Positions 6,117 through 13,727 of a stretch of DNA of 14,949 nucleotides are shown here, piece by piece (the stretch's first letter is position 1; the number at the start of each line of letters is the position of its first letter). Made by a program: the position numbers and the translations under genes. The notes under the pieces are model-generated. The model was not told the DNA's origin. It ran no database searches and was given only the letters and a program-made list of their open reading frames with translations. The stretch is from Bacteroidota bacterium (lineage in GTDB: Bacteria; Bacteroidota; Ignavibacteria; SZUA-365), in the NCBI GenBank assembly GCA_023432805.1, contig JAEYUG010000049.1:1-14949 (forward strand), read 5' to 3'.

Positions 6117-7580
6117 ATGACACCGCAATCCTCCACAGGCGAAGCCCCCGGCTTCGCCTCCTTTTTCGTACTCATTCCTGCAGCGGGCAGCGGCGTCCGC
6201 CTCGGTGCAGGCCTGCCCAAGCAGTACCTCGACATCGCGGGGCGTCCCGTACTCGCGCACACGCTTGCCGTGTTCGATGCGCTGCCCGAATGCCGCGGCA
6301 TCGTCATCGCCACCGACGACCACGCGCGCGTCGGGGCTCTGCTTGCCGCGCATCCCCTGCGCCGCCCCGTGCGCATCGTCGACGGCGGCGCCACGCGGCA
6401 GGAGTCCGTCACCCGCGCACTCGCGGCACTTTCCGCAGACGCCGGCGATGAGGATGTCGTGCTCGTGCACGATGCTGCGCGTCCCTGTGTCACTGCGCAG
6501 CAGGTCCGCGACGTCGTGGCGGCCTGCGCCCAGCACGGAGCGGCACTGCTCGCGCTGACCGCACGCGACACGATCAAGACCGGAACGTCGGGCATCGTGC
6601 TGGGAACTCTCGATCGTAGTTCAATCCATCTCGCCCAGACGCCCCAGGGTGCGCGCGCGGTGCTGCTGCGCGCAGCCTTCGCCCGCGCGGAGGCCGACGG
6701 TTTCAACGGCACCGACGAAGCCGCCCTGCTCGAACACGACGGCACCGAGGTGCGCCTCGTTGAAGGTGCACCCTCGAATCTCAAGATCACGACACCCGAC
6801 GACCTCGTCATGGCTGCAGCCGTGCTCTCCGCTCACGCGGATTCAGGCACGCCCGTATCCATCGCCACCCGCGCGCCGAACACCCCGGGACGTCTCGTGA
6901 TTGTCGGCACGCCGATCGGACATCCCGACGACCTCTCGCCGCGCGGTGCCGCAGCCCTGCGCGAGGCAGACCTCATCGTGTGCGAGGAACGCAAGGAGGC
7001 GGGCCGCATCCTGCGCCGCCTCAACCTGCGCCGCGACCTGCTCGAACTCAACGAGCACACCGAACGCGAGGCGACCGACGATGCCCTCGACGCCCTCCGC
7101 GGTGGCGCCTGCGTTGCGCTTGTCTCCGATTGCGGCATGCCCGTCTTCGCCGATCCCGGCACCGCACTCGTGCGCGCCGCCCTCGACGAAGACATCGACA
7201 TCGACGTCGTGCCGGGTCCCACCAGCCTCACCACTGCCCTCGCCGTTGCGGGCATCGACGTGCGCCGCTTCCACTACCACGGATTCCTCTCCCCCAAACG
7301 CGAGGAACGGGGCCGCGAGCTCGCACGTCTGCGCGCGATCGACGTGCCCGTCGTCCTCTTCGACGCACCCTACCGCCTGCAGGCCGTGCTCGACGACCTC
7401 GCCCGCCATATCGGCGCGGGACGTTCCGCCGCCATCGCCTGCGATCTCACACTCCCCACCCAGCTCGTGCGCCGCGGCACCCTCGCCGAGCTCGCCACCT
7501 GGTTCCGCGCCCACCCCGGCAAGCGCGAATTCGTGATCGTGATGGAAGGGAAAAAGGACGTCCCCGTCCGCAACAGGTAG
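6117..7580 (+). CDS. ispD: Fusion: IspD cytidylyltransferase + RsmI-like tetrapyrrole-methylase-fold methyltransferase
   Basis: This 487-residue protein joins two normally separate enzymes. Residues about 15-240 are IspD (MEP cytidylyltransferase, the CTP-dependent third step of the MEP isoprenoid pathway). They show PAAGSGVRLG (21-30), PKQYL (34-38), VHDAARP (117-123), LDRSS with Arg167, AQTPQ (173-177) and NLKITTPDDL (221-230). The catalytic Arg28, Lys35, Asp119, Arg167 and Lys223 equivalents are all present. Residues about 258-478 resemble RsmI, the 16S rRNA 2'-O-methyltransferase for C1402. They show VGTPIGHPDDLSPRG, SDCGMPVFADPG (337-348), VPGPTSL (365-371) and GFLSPKREER (389-398). Several RsmI signatures are altered: EDTR is EERK, ESPHR is DAPYR, and ELTK is DLTL. 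The linker is about residues 240-258. ATG 6117 is the first start giving a plausible IspD N-terminus; its ribosome site is weak. The methyltransferase target is uncertain. Confidence 0.9.
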   Translation: MTPQSSTGEAPGFASFFVLIPAAGSGVRLGAGLPKQYLDIAGRPVLAHTLAVFDALPECRGIVIATDDHARVGALLAAHPLRRPVRIVDGGATRQESVTRALAALSADAGDEDVVLVHDAARPCVTAQQVRDVVAACAQHGAALLALTARDTIKTGTSGIVLGTLDRSSIHLAQTPQGARAVLLRAAFARAEADGFNGTDEAALLEHDGTEVRLVEGAPSNLKITTPDDLVMAAAVLSAHADSGTPVSIATRAPNTPGRLVIVGTPIGHPDDLSPRGAAALREADLIVCEERKEAGRILRRLNLRRDLLELNEHTEREATDDALDALRGGACVALVSDCGMPVFADPGTALVRAALDEDIDIDVVPGPTSLTTALAVAGIDVRRFHYHGFLSPKREERGRELARLRAIDVPVVLFDAPYRLQAVLDDLARHIGAGRSAAIACDLTLPTQLVRRGTLAELATWFRAHPGKREFVIVMEGKKDVPVRNR

Positions 7581-7600
7581 CATTGCGCAGACGGGGACGT
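7551..7600 (-). terminator. Probable intrinsic terminator of the giant T9SS gene, inside the ispD::rsmI 3' end
   Basis: Arms 7558-7568 and 7590-7600 pair perfectly over 11 bp. After a 2-nt bulge, CGCAA (7569-7573) pairs with TTGCG (7583-7587) around a 9-nt loop. Read on the minus strand the stem is followed by CC and TTTTT (7555-7551), as expected for an intrinsic terminator of transcripts from the gene ending at 7688. On the plus strand no T-tract follows. The left arm and loop encode the last residues and stop of the ispD::rsmI fusion. Confidence 0.62.
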
Positions 7601-7627
7601 ACCCGGTTCACATCATGTACGGCTTCC

Positions 7628-7678
7628 GCTGTGTCGTGCGGCATGCCGCCCCCGCACGGGGGAAGCCGCACACACAGC
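7628..7678. terminator. Extended hairpin between convergent genes
   Basis: Positions 7628-7642 (GCTGTGT, a bulged C, GTGCGGC) pair with 7665-7678 to give 14 bp. Inside the loop CCCCC (7649-7653) can pair with GGGGG (7658-7662) around GCAC. A competing stem pairs 7620-7627 with 7661-7668. No T-tract follows on either strand. Its position right after the plus-strand operon suggests transcription termination or 3'-end protection. Confidence 0.5.
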
Positions 7679-7679
7679 A

Positions 7680-7701
7680 TCCTCACATCACCGGGTGAGG
7701 A
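7680..7701. repeat. Small hairpin over the stop codon of the T9SS gene
   Basis: TCCTCAC (7680-7686) and GTGAGGA (7695-7701) form a 7-bp stem with an 8-nt loop that contains the stop codon at 7690-7688 of the giant minus-strand gene. It could contribute to transcript 3'-end folding; a dedicated function is not evident. Confidence 0.35.
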
Positions 7702-10700
7702 CGAGCATACGTGAGGCGACATCACCGCCGCTTTGCAGTGTGTAGTGATACACACCCGGGGGCAGATCGGCGAGGGATGTCGTGATCTCGTAGGCGCCGG
7801 CGGTCTGGTAGGTCGCCACGAGCGTGCGCACACGGCGGCCGAGGGCGTCGGTGAGCAACAGTTCGGTGTGGCCATCGTGCGTGATGCTGTAAGCGATGCG
7901 CGTCGACCCTGTCACCGAGAGCGTCACGGGATTCGGGATGTTCTGCGACAGCGTGAAACCCTGTCGCGGTGCGACAAGTCGCGTCGACGGCATGCAGTAG
8001 TCCATCAGTGTGAAACGGCCATCCACACGTGCCGCCACCGTGGCGTAGCCGTTGGTGAAGGCGAAGTCCGGCGCGAGGGTGATCGGCGTGGTGATGTCGT
8101 CGCCGATAAGCACGAGGCACTCGAGCCACGCCAGCACATGCGAGGTGCCCGCGAGCGTGCCGCCTGTCGCCGACAACCGCACGGTCGCCGACGCACGATC
8201 GTCTGACATCGCGACAGTCATGGACTGCGAAAGCGACCCGGCCGTGACCACGCGCAGGGGATGCAGCATCGAATGATTGAACGTCACGCCACCGCTCCAG
8301 CCCGTCACGTCGGATGTGGTCACATCCTGGTCGATCGTGATCGGAATCAGCACGCGGTCGTCGATCCGGCCGAAGAGCGTACCGGCGGTCACACGTGCCT
8401 GCACGATCGTGCGGGCGATCAGCTCGCCGGTGAGGGGAGCCGACATGCGCACGAAACACGGGTTGCGCGAGATCACCACCACACTGTCGGCATAGAGGCC
8501 TGGCGTGGCGGGATCGAAGGTCACCGTCAGCACCACCGAATCTCCAGGCTGCAGCGTCGCGGGAAGCGGCGGCGTGGCGCCTGAGACGAAGAACGCGGGC
8601 AACGCCGTGCCTGCATTGGAGATTTCGATGGGAATCGTCGAGGTGTTGCGTACAGTCATCGTCCGCGTCACGGCGGGCTGTCCCAGCGTCATCGAGGGGA
8701 AGCCGATGCCGACGACTGTGAAGATGGGACGTCGCGTTTCCGCAACAAGATCGGTTGTGAGCGTCACCTGCCTGCCGAGCACGGTCAGATACGAGGTCAG
8801 TCTCGCCGCATAGGTGCGGTCCGTATTCTGACCGGAGAAGCTCATCACAACCGTCTGCGAACCGGCCGATGCAACGGGCACCGGTAGCGGGGCGGGCGAT
8901 GTGATCGAGAAGAAGGTGCGGTCGGGACCGTCGATGCGCAATGAATCCAGCGTCGCGTTCTCGAGGAACGTGTTGGTGATGCGCACGTCGAACGTGCTCA
9001 CCTCGCAGGTTGCGAGCTGGCCGAGATCGATGCGCGGTGGAGTCTGGGTGAGACCGCCCGCCTGCACGGTGGCATCGAAACGGATGATTGTCGAATCCTC
9101 GCAGGGAGTACTGGCACGCAGCACGAGCCTGCCGCTCCAGAATCCCTCCGTATCGGGAGTCACCCGTACGGTGACATCCTGCGACGTACCGGGATCGAGA
9201 CAGAAGGGCAGCGCAGGCGTGAACGTGATCTGCGACGGTTGCGTCGAGGCGTCATAGCAGAGACGCATGCTGCCGGTATTGGTCAGCCGCACGACGCGCT
9301 GCTGGGTCTGGTTGATTTCGATGTCGCCGAGCGTGAAGGCGGATCCGACCGCGGCACGGAGGGTGACGCGTCCCGCATCCAGCGGCACATCCACCGATGG
9401 CTGCGATGGAAGATCCGTGGTCACGGTCAGCAGCGCGTTGACCACGCCGTCGGCGGCGGCCTGCGCTGCGTTGTAGCGGATCCGGAACACGCGTGAACCA
9501 CCCGGTGCGAGCGGCTCGGGAACCGGCACCGGTGTCAGGTTCGTGAATGCGGCGGCTCCCGTGCCCGTGATGACGGCAGACTGGATCATCACCACACCCG
9601 ACCCTGTGTTGCGGATGGTGTCGCGCAGTTCGATGTCTTCGCACTGGGCGAGCGTGCCGAACGACAGTGCTGCCGGTCGCACGACCAGGAGACCGCGAAT
9701 GCCGGTGCCTTCGAGCGTCACACAGATGGTGTCAGGACACGGCGCATCGAAGATGACGCAGGCAGTGCCTGCAACAGCACCCTCGACACCCGGCGTGCAA
9801 CGAATGGTGATGCTGGCCGATGCACCCGCTCCAATGGTGGCCGGCGCACTGCCCTGCAAGCTGAATGCACCTCCTGTGGGACGAATCTCCACCGACCGCA
9901 CGCGCGCCTCGATGGAGCCGAGGTTCTGCACGGTGAAGGATTGCTGTGCACTGCTTCCGACGTTGATCGGCGGGAACGACACGGTGCCCGGGGCAGCCGC
10001 ATAGGTCTGGCGGACCCTTTCCCCACTGAGCGCGACACGGAGTTCACGGGTACAGCGATCCACAAGAATCAGCAGCGTATCGGCATGCACGCCGGTGCCG
10101 GTTGCGGTCATCGTCACGTCGAACGTGTACGACTTGCCCGGCTGCAGCAGCACGCCTGCACCGAACGAGGTGGAATATCCGGACCCGATGACGAGCTGCG
10201 CGGTGATGCGCTCGGGGATGCTTCCGGTGTTGGTGATGGTCACGCTCCGCGTGGGCGCACCGCTGCATTGCACGAGACGACCGAAATCGAGTCCCTCGGT
10301 CGAGACCAGCACGGCGGAACTGTCGCGCGTGCTCGTGATCGGGATCTGGATGAGCGGATAGACGGGATCATTGCTCGTCACGACGAGGGTCCCGTTCTGC
10401 CTGCCGAACACCGCTGCGTCAGCGCAGAGGAGGAACGCGCGCTCGTCGCCCGGCGCAAGCACGAGCGGAAGCGACGGCGCATTGGATAGACTGAAGGCCA
10501 TGCCGGGCTGGTTGATTGCGAGCCCGAGCAGGGTCACGGGTTCATTGCCCTGGTTGCTGACGATGATCGTGTCGCAGCTGCCGGCGAACGAGCACGGATC
10601 GAGCTCGAAGTCGATGGCCCCCGTGTTGAGACTGATGCCGTCTGTGTCGCCGCGTCCGGTCTCCCGCACGAGATGGGTCGTGTTGCAGGGTCCGCTGGTC

Positions 10701-13645
10701 ACACGCACATGGGCGGTGAAAGGTCCGCGCGCATTGGGCACGAACACCACTTCGAACATCAGGGTGTCACCGGGAGCGAGTGTGCGCGGCAGCGGTGTCA
10801 TGCTTGCAGCGCTGAACACACCCGCCCTCTCCATGCGGATATCGGTGATATCGAGGGGATGTGCACCGGTGTTGGCGATGACGAAGCTGCGTGTCTGCGG
10901 AACGAAGAGACGGGTGAAGTACTCGGTCAGGGAGTCGCCGCGTACGACGAACTGCCGCACGGTGCGATACGCCGTGAGAGGAATGTAGACCGGGGTGCGC
11001 TCGTCGTCGTTGGTGTTGAGCACGACGCTGGCATTGCTGCTGCCCTCGGTGGGACGATTGTACTCGAGAATGAGACGGATGGAATCCTTCGCACTCACCG
11101 TGTCGCCGATGACCGGCGAGATCACCGTGAAGTGCGACCTGTCGGCACCATCCATCGTGATGCCGTAAAACTCGAGGGGACCGTTGCCATTGTTGCGGAC
11201 CCAGAGGGTATCACGAATGGGCACGGGGCAGGGCTGTTCGCCCAGATTCATTGCCGCAGGTGCCACGATGACGGGATTCGGAACACAGGGTGCGGTAATC
11301 GGCAGCTTTGCCGTATCCGCACACACGCTCGACCAGGCCACGTTCAGTGAGGTTTCGATCGTGCCCAGAGCGGTCGGGGTGAACCGTACGGTGACGGTGA
11401 AGAACTGTCCCGGTTGCAACAGACGCGGCAGGGGCGGCACACCCTGCAGTTGCAGGAACGGATGCGGGTTCGCGAATGCGACGGCGGTGACGTTGGCGGG
11501 CGTGTCGCCCGTGTTGGTGATCGTGACGATGCGTGCAGCACCCTTGTTCACGGTGACGGGACCGACGGTCAGCCCACCGCTCGGATCGAAGTCGATCTTC
11601 GTCGTGATACCCTCGCCCTTCAAGGTCAGGAGCATGGTATCCATGCAGGGATCACTGATGATGCGGTAGGTCGCTGTAAAGGCTCCTTTGAGTGTCGGAG
11701 CGAAACGCAGCCGGTACTGCTTCGTGCTGTCGCGCTGCAGGTACATCGACGACTGCTCGATCTGCGGGAACATGTCGACACCGCTCGCAAGCTCCCAGCG
11801 GGAGAGGAAGGCATCGGTGTTGCCGATGTTCCGGACGGTGATCGCGGTGTCGCGGACCTGATCGACGCAGAGTTTTCCGAAATCGATGGTGGTCGCCGAC
11901 GCCGCGATGTCGGTGAAGAGACCCTCGCTCGTCAGTCGCACGAAGAGCGTGTCGGGGCAGGAGGGATTGCCGGAAATGATGCGGTACCTGCCACTGCGCA
12001 GACCCGACTGCTTCGGCGATACGCGGAAGTGGAAGGGTTCCTGACCATTGATGATCGTTCCGGGAGCGGGACGCAGCAGACGGACCTCGTCATTGCCGCT
12101 CACGAAGGCGAAGGACAGGAAGGTAACAGGCCGCGTGCCGATCACACTTGGATACGCCTGATAGTCGACACTGTCGCGGATGCAGACACCGGGCATGACA
12201 TTGATAAGGGTGTCCATGACCATTGCACCGTAATCACGGCGCGCGTGCAGGGTCACACTCCACGGTGCATGATCGGGATCGTTGCTCATGATCGACATGG
12301 TCTCGGTCACGTTTCCGACCGTTGTGCGGGCAGGCCGCCAGCGGATCGTGATCGTGCGTCCTCTGCCCGGCGCAAGCCGGATGGGATAGGTGACACCGAC
12401 CAGGGAGAAGTCGGGCGACGAAAAGGTGATATCCCCGTCCCTGATCAGAAGCTCACCCGTCCCCTTGTTGCGCAGGTTCAGCACGGTATCGATGAAGCGT
12501 TCGCAGGTCACCTCGGCGAAGGACACCGTTGTCGCCGTTGCACTGATATCCGATTTCGGAGGAGTCCCGAGATATCTGAGGATGTAATCTGCGCCGACGG
12601 CCCAGCCGTTGAGCGAATCGCTGAAGACGATGCGCTCGATCGGCGCGGTCGAGGTGAAGGTGCCGGTGATAGCCTGGAAATTCTGCCATGTGGCACCTGC
12701 ATTCGTGGTCACGTACAGATGATTGAGATTCGCACCGGCCCATGCGTATGAGGGACTGAACGCATACAGCCCCCGATACTCTGAAAACGGCTTGAGTCCA
12801 CTCGGGGAGACCGTCCAGAAGCGCGACCCTCCATTGGTCGTGCGGTAGACACGTGGTCCCGATCCATTCGGCACGCCGCCTGAGACAAACCACATGACGG
12901 GGTCGAGCATCTGAAATCCGCGGAGATCCTCCATGTAGAAGGTGCTCGGTCCGGTGATCTGTGTCCACACACCGGGACCGGTCCGCTGCAGCATGAGGGA
13001 ATTCTCACCGGTCGCGATCCACGTTGTTCCTGCCGCGTGCACCCTGTAGAGTGCGGGCTCACCCTGCAGTGTGGCGGGTCCGGGACTTTCATTCGTCCAG
13101 TTCTGTCCCCCGTCGGTAGTCCTGAAGATGAGAGCGGGTTCGGGTAGACGGGGTGGATCGGGCGGGACGGGCTGCGGGAGCGTGTTGGGGCTGTCTCCAC
13201 CAACAGCAACCCCCGTGAATGCATCGATGAAGTGAATACCGCGAAACGTCGTCTTCGTCTTGGGCGGAATCCGCAGCTTTTCCCAGAGCATGCCTCCGTT
13301 CGTCGTGCGATAGATCAACGCACTGTCGCCCGCCACGAAGATCGTGTTGACGTCGACGACATCCACCGCGCGCCAGACGACGCCGGGCGGCAGGGGGGGA
13401 TCGAAGAAGATGTCGGGCACGGTTGCCCAGTTGTTGCCTCCATCGAACGTCCACATCACTCCCGTATATCCCTTGGCGCTGTCGCTTTCACCGACCACGA
13501 CACCGAACTGGCCATCGGCCATGTCCATGTCGTAATATCGCTCCGATGTGAATGGAACCGCCTGCAGGCTCCAGTTTCCGATCTGCGCGGTGGCAACTGC
13601 CGGGAACAGCAACACACATGCTATGAGAAATCGAACACTCGTCAT
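7688..13645 (-). CDS. Giant secreted T9SS cargo protein: beta-propeller, 13 Hydin-type Ig-like units, cohesin-like domain, sorting domain
   Basis: This 1,985-residue protein starts with a Sec signal peptide (MTSVRFLIACVLLFPAVATA, cleavage near 20/21). Residues about 22-360 form a Ycf48/BNR-like beta-propeller with Asp-box repeats such as TTNGGMLW, TTDGGQNW and TTNAGATW, interrupted by a Pro-rich insert at 156-170. Residues about 365-1744 hold 13 Ig-like units of roughly 106 residues, of the ASPM-SPD-2-Hydin/choice-of-anchor-D type. Residues about 1745-1885 look cohesin-like. Residues 1897-1985 are a T9SS type A sorting domain (LSQNIPNP, TDALGRRV, LPPGVYHYTL). It is presumably exported through the outer membrane and attached to or released from the surface. 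The propeller and Ig array suggest adhesion, binding or a structural surface fibre; no catalytic motif is visible. ATG 13645 gives the intact signal peptide. It lies 82 bp after the OmpA-family gene and is probably co-transcribed with it. Confidence 0.9.
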   Translation of the reverse strand: MTSVRFLIACVLLFPAVATAQIGNWSLQAVPFTSERYYDMDMADGQFGVVVGESDSAKGYTGVMWTFDGGNNWATVPDIFFDPPLPPGVVWRAVDVVDVNTIFVAGDSALIYRTTNGGMLWEKLRIPPKTKTTFRGIHFIDAFTGVAVGGDSPNTLPQPVPPDPPRLPEPALIFRTTDGGQNWTNESPGPATLQGEPALYRVHAAGTTWIATGENSLMLQRTGPGVWTQITGPSTFYMEDLRGFQMLDPVMWFVSGGVPNGSGPRVYRTTNGGSRFWTVSPSGLKPFSEYRGLYAFSPSYAWAGANLNHLYVTTNAGATWQNFQAITGTFTSTAPIERIVFSDSLNGWAVGADYILRYLGTPPKSDISATATTVSFAEVTCERFIDTVLNLRNKGTGELLIRDGDITFSSPDFSLVGVTYPIRLAPGRGRTITIRWRPARTTVGNVTETMSIMSNDPDHAPWSVTLHARRDYGAMVMDTLINVMPGVCIRDSVDYQAYPSVIGTRPVTFLSFAFVSGNDEVRLLRPAPGTIINGQEPFHFRVSPKQSGLRSGRYRIISGNPSCPDTLFVRLTSEGLFTDIAASATTIDFGKLCVDQVRDTAITVRNIGNTDAFLSRWELASGVDMFPQIEQSSMYLQRDSTKQYRLRFAPTLKGAFTATYRIISDPCMDTMLLTLKGEGITTKIDFDPSGGLTVGPVTVNKGAARIVTITNTGDTPANVTAVAFANPHPFLQLQGVPPLPRLLQPGQFFTVTVRFTPTALGTIETSLNVAWSSVCADTAKLPITAPCVPNPVIVAPAAMNLGEQPCPVPIRDTLWVRNNGNGPLEFYGITMDGADRSHFTVISPVIGDTVSAKDSIRLILEYNRPTEGSSNASVVLNTNDDERTPVYIPLTAYRTVRQFVVRGDSLTEYFTRLFVPQTRSFVIANTGAHPLDITDIRMERAGVFSAASMTPLPRTLAPGDTLMFEVVFVPNARGPFTAHVRVTSGPCNTTHLVRETGRGDTDGISLNTGAIDFELDPCSFAGSCDTIIVSNQGNEPVTLLGLAINQPGMAFSLSNAPSLPLVLAPGDERAFLLCADAAVFGRQNGTLVVTSNDPVYPLIQIPITSTRDSSAVLVSTEGLDFGRLVQCSGAPTRSVTITNTGSIPERITAQLVIGSGYSTSFGAGVLLQPGKSYTFDVTMTATGTGVHADTLLILVDRCTRELRVALSGERVRQTYAAAPGTVSFPPINVGSSAQQSFTVQNLGSIEARVRSVEIRPTGGAFSLQGSAPATIGAGASASITIRCTPGVEGAVAGTACVIFDAPCPDTICVTLEGTGIRGLLVVRPAALSFGTLAQCEDIELRDTIRNTGSGVVMIQSAVITGTGAAAFTNLTPVPVPEPLAPGGSRVFRIRYNAAQAAADGVVNALLTVTTDLPSQPSVDVPLDAGRVTLRAAVGSAFTLGDIEINQTQQRVVRLTNTGSMRLCYDASTQPSQITFTPALPFCLDPGTSQDVTVRVTPDTEGFWSGRLVLRASTPCEDSTIIRFDATVQAGGLTQTPPRIDLGQLATCEVSTFDVRITNTFLENATLDSLRIDGPDRTFFSITSPAPLPVPVASAGSQTVVMSFSGQNTDRTYAARLTSYLTVLGRQVTLTTDLVAETRRPIFTVVGIGFPSMTLGQPAVTRTMTVRNTSTIPIEISNAGTALPAFFVSGATPPLPATLQPGDSVVLTVTFDPATPGLYADSVVVISRNPCFVRMSAPLTGELIARTIVQARVTAGTLFGRIDDRVLIPITIDQDVTTSDVTGWSGGVTFNHSMLHPLRVVTAGSLSQSMTVAMSDDRASATVRLSATGGTLAGTSHVLAWLECLVLIGDDITTPITLAPDFAFTNGYATVAARVDGRFTLMDYCMPSTRLVAPRQGFTLSQNIPNPVTLSVTGSTRIAYSITHDGHTELLLTDALGRRVRTLVATYQTAGAYEITTSLADLPPGVYHYTLQSGGDVASRMLVLTR
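8414..12553 (-). repeat. Array of 13 diverged Ig-like (Hydin/choice-of-anchor-D) repeats
   Basis: By protein reading, units start at about residues 365, 471, 578, 682, 790, 897, 1003, 1109, 1212, 1317, 1428, 1530 and 1639 and are 102-111 residues long. Each contains a DT/RS-x-(T/V)-x-(N)-x-G-like strand near its start and a LxPGxxxxFxVxFxP-like strand in the middle. Two unit types tend to alternate. One begins with (D/S)FGxLxxC and ends in NDPxxPxxxxPLTxxR; the other lacks the early Cys and ends in PCxDTxxxxLxGxG. The DNA is strongly diverged between units. Confidence 0.8.
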
Positions 13646-13727
13646 GGTGAACTCGCCGCTGTTGACGCCGTCGGGCGTCCATTGTGATTCCGGGGGATTC
13701 CGGAGTTGATGATGACTACGAGGTGCC
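13646..13727 (-). other. Short spacer between OmpA-family and T9SS cargo genes
   Basis: The 82-bp gap has no TAnnTTTG promoter on the minus strand, which favours co-transcription of the two genes. It contains a GACGCC/GGCGTC hairpin (13664-13669 and 13674-13679) and a tandem CCGGAATC pair. The ribosome-site candidate before ATG 13645 is only GCGAG. Confidence 0.4.
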
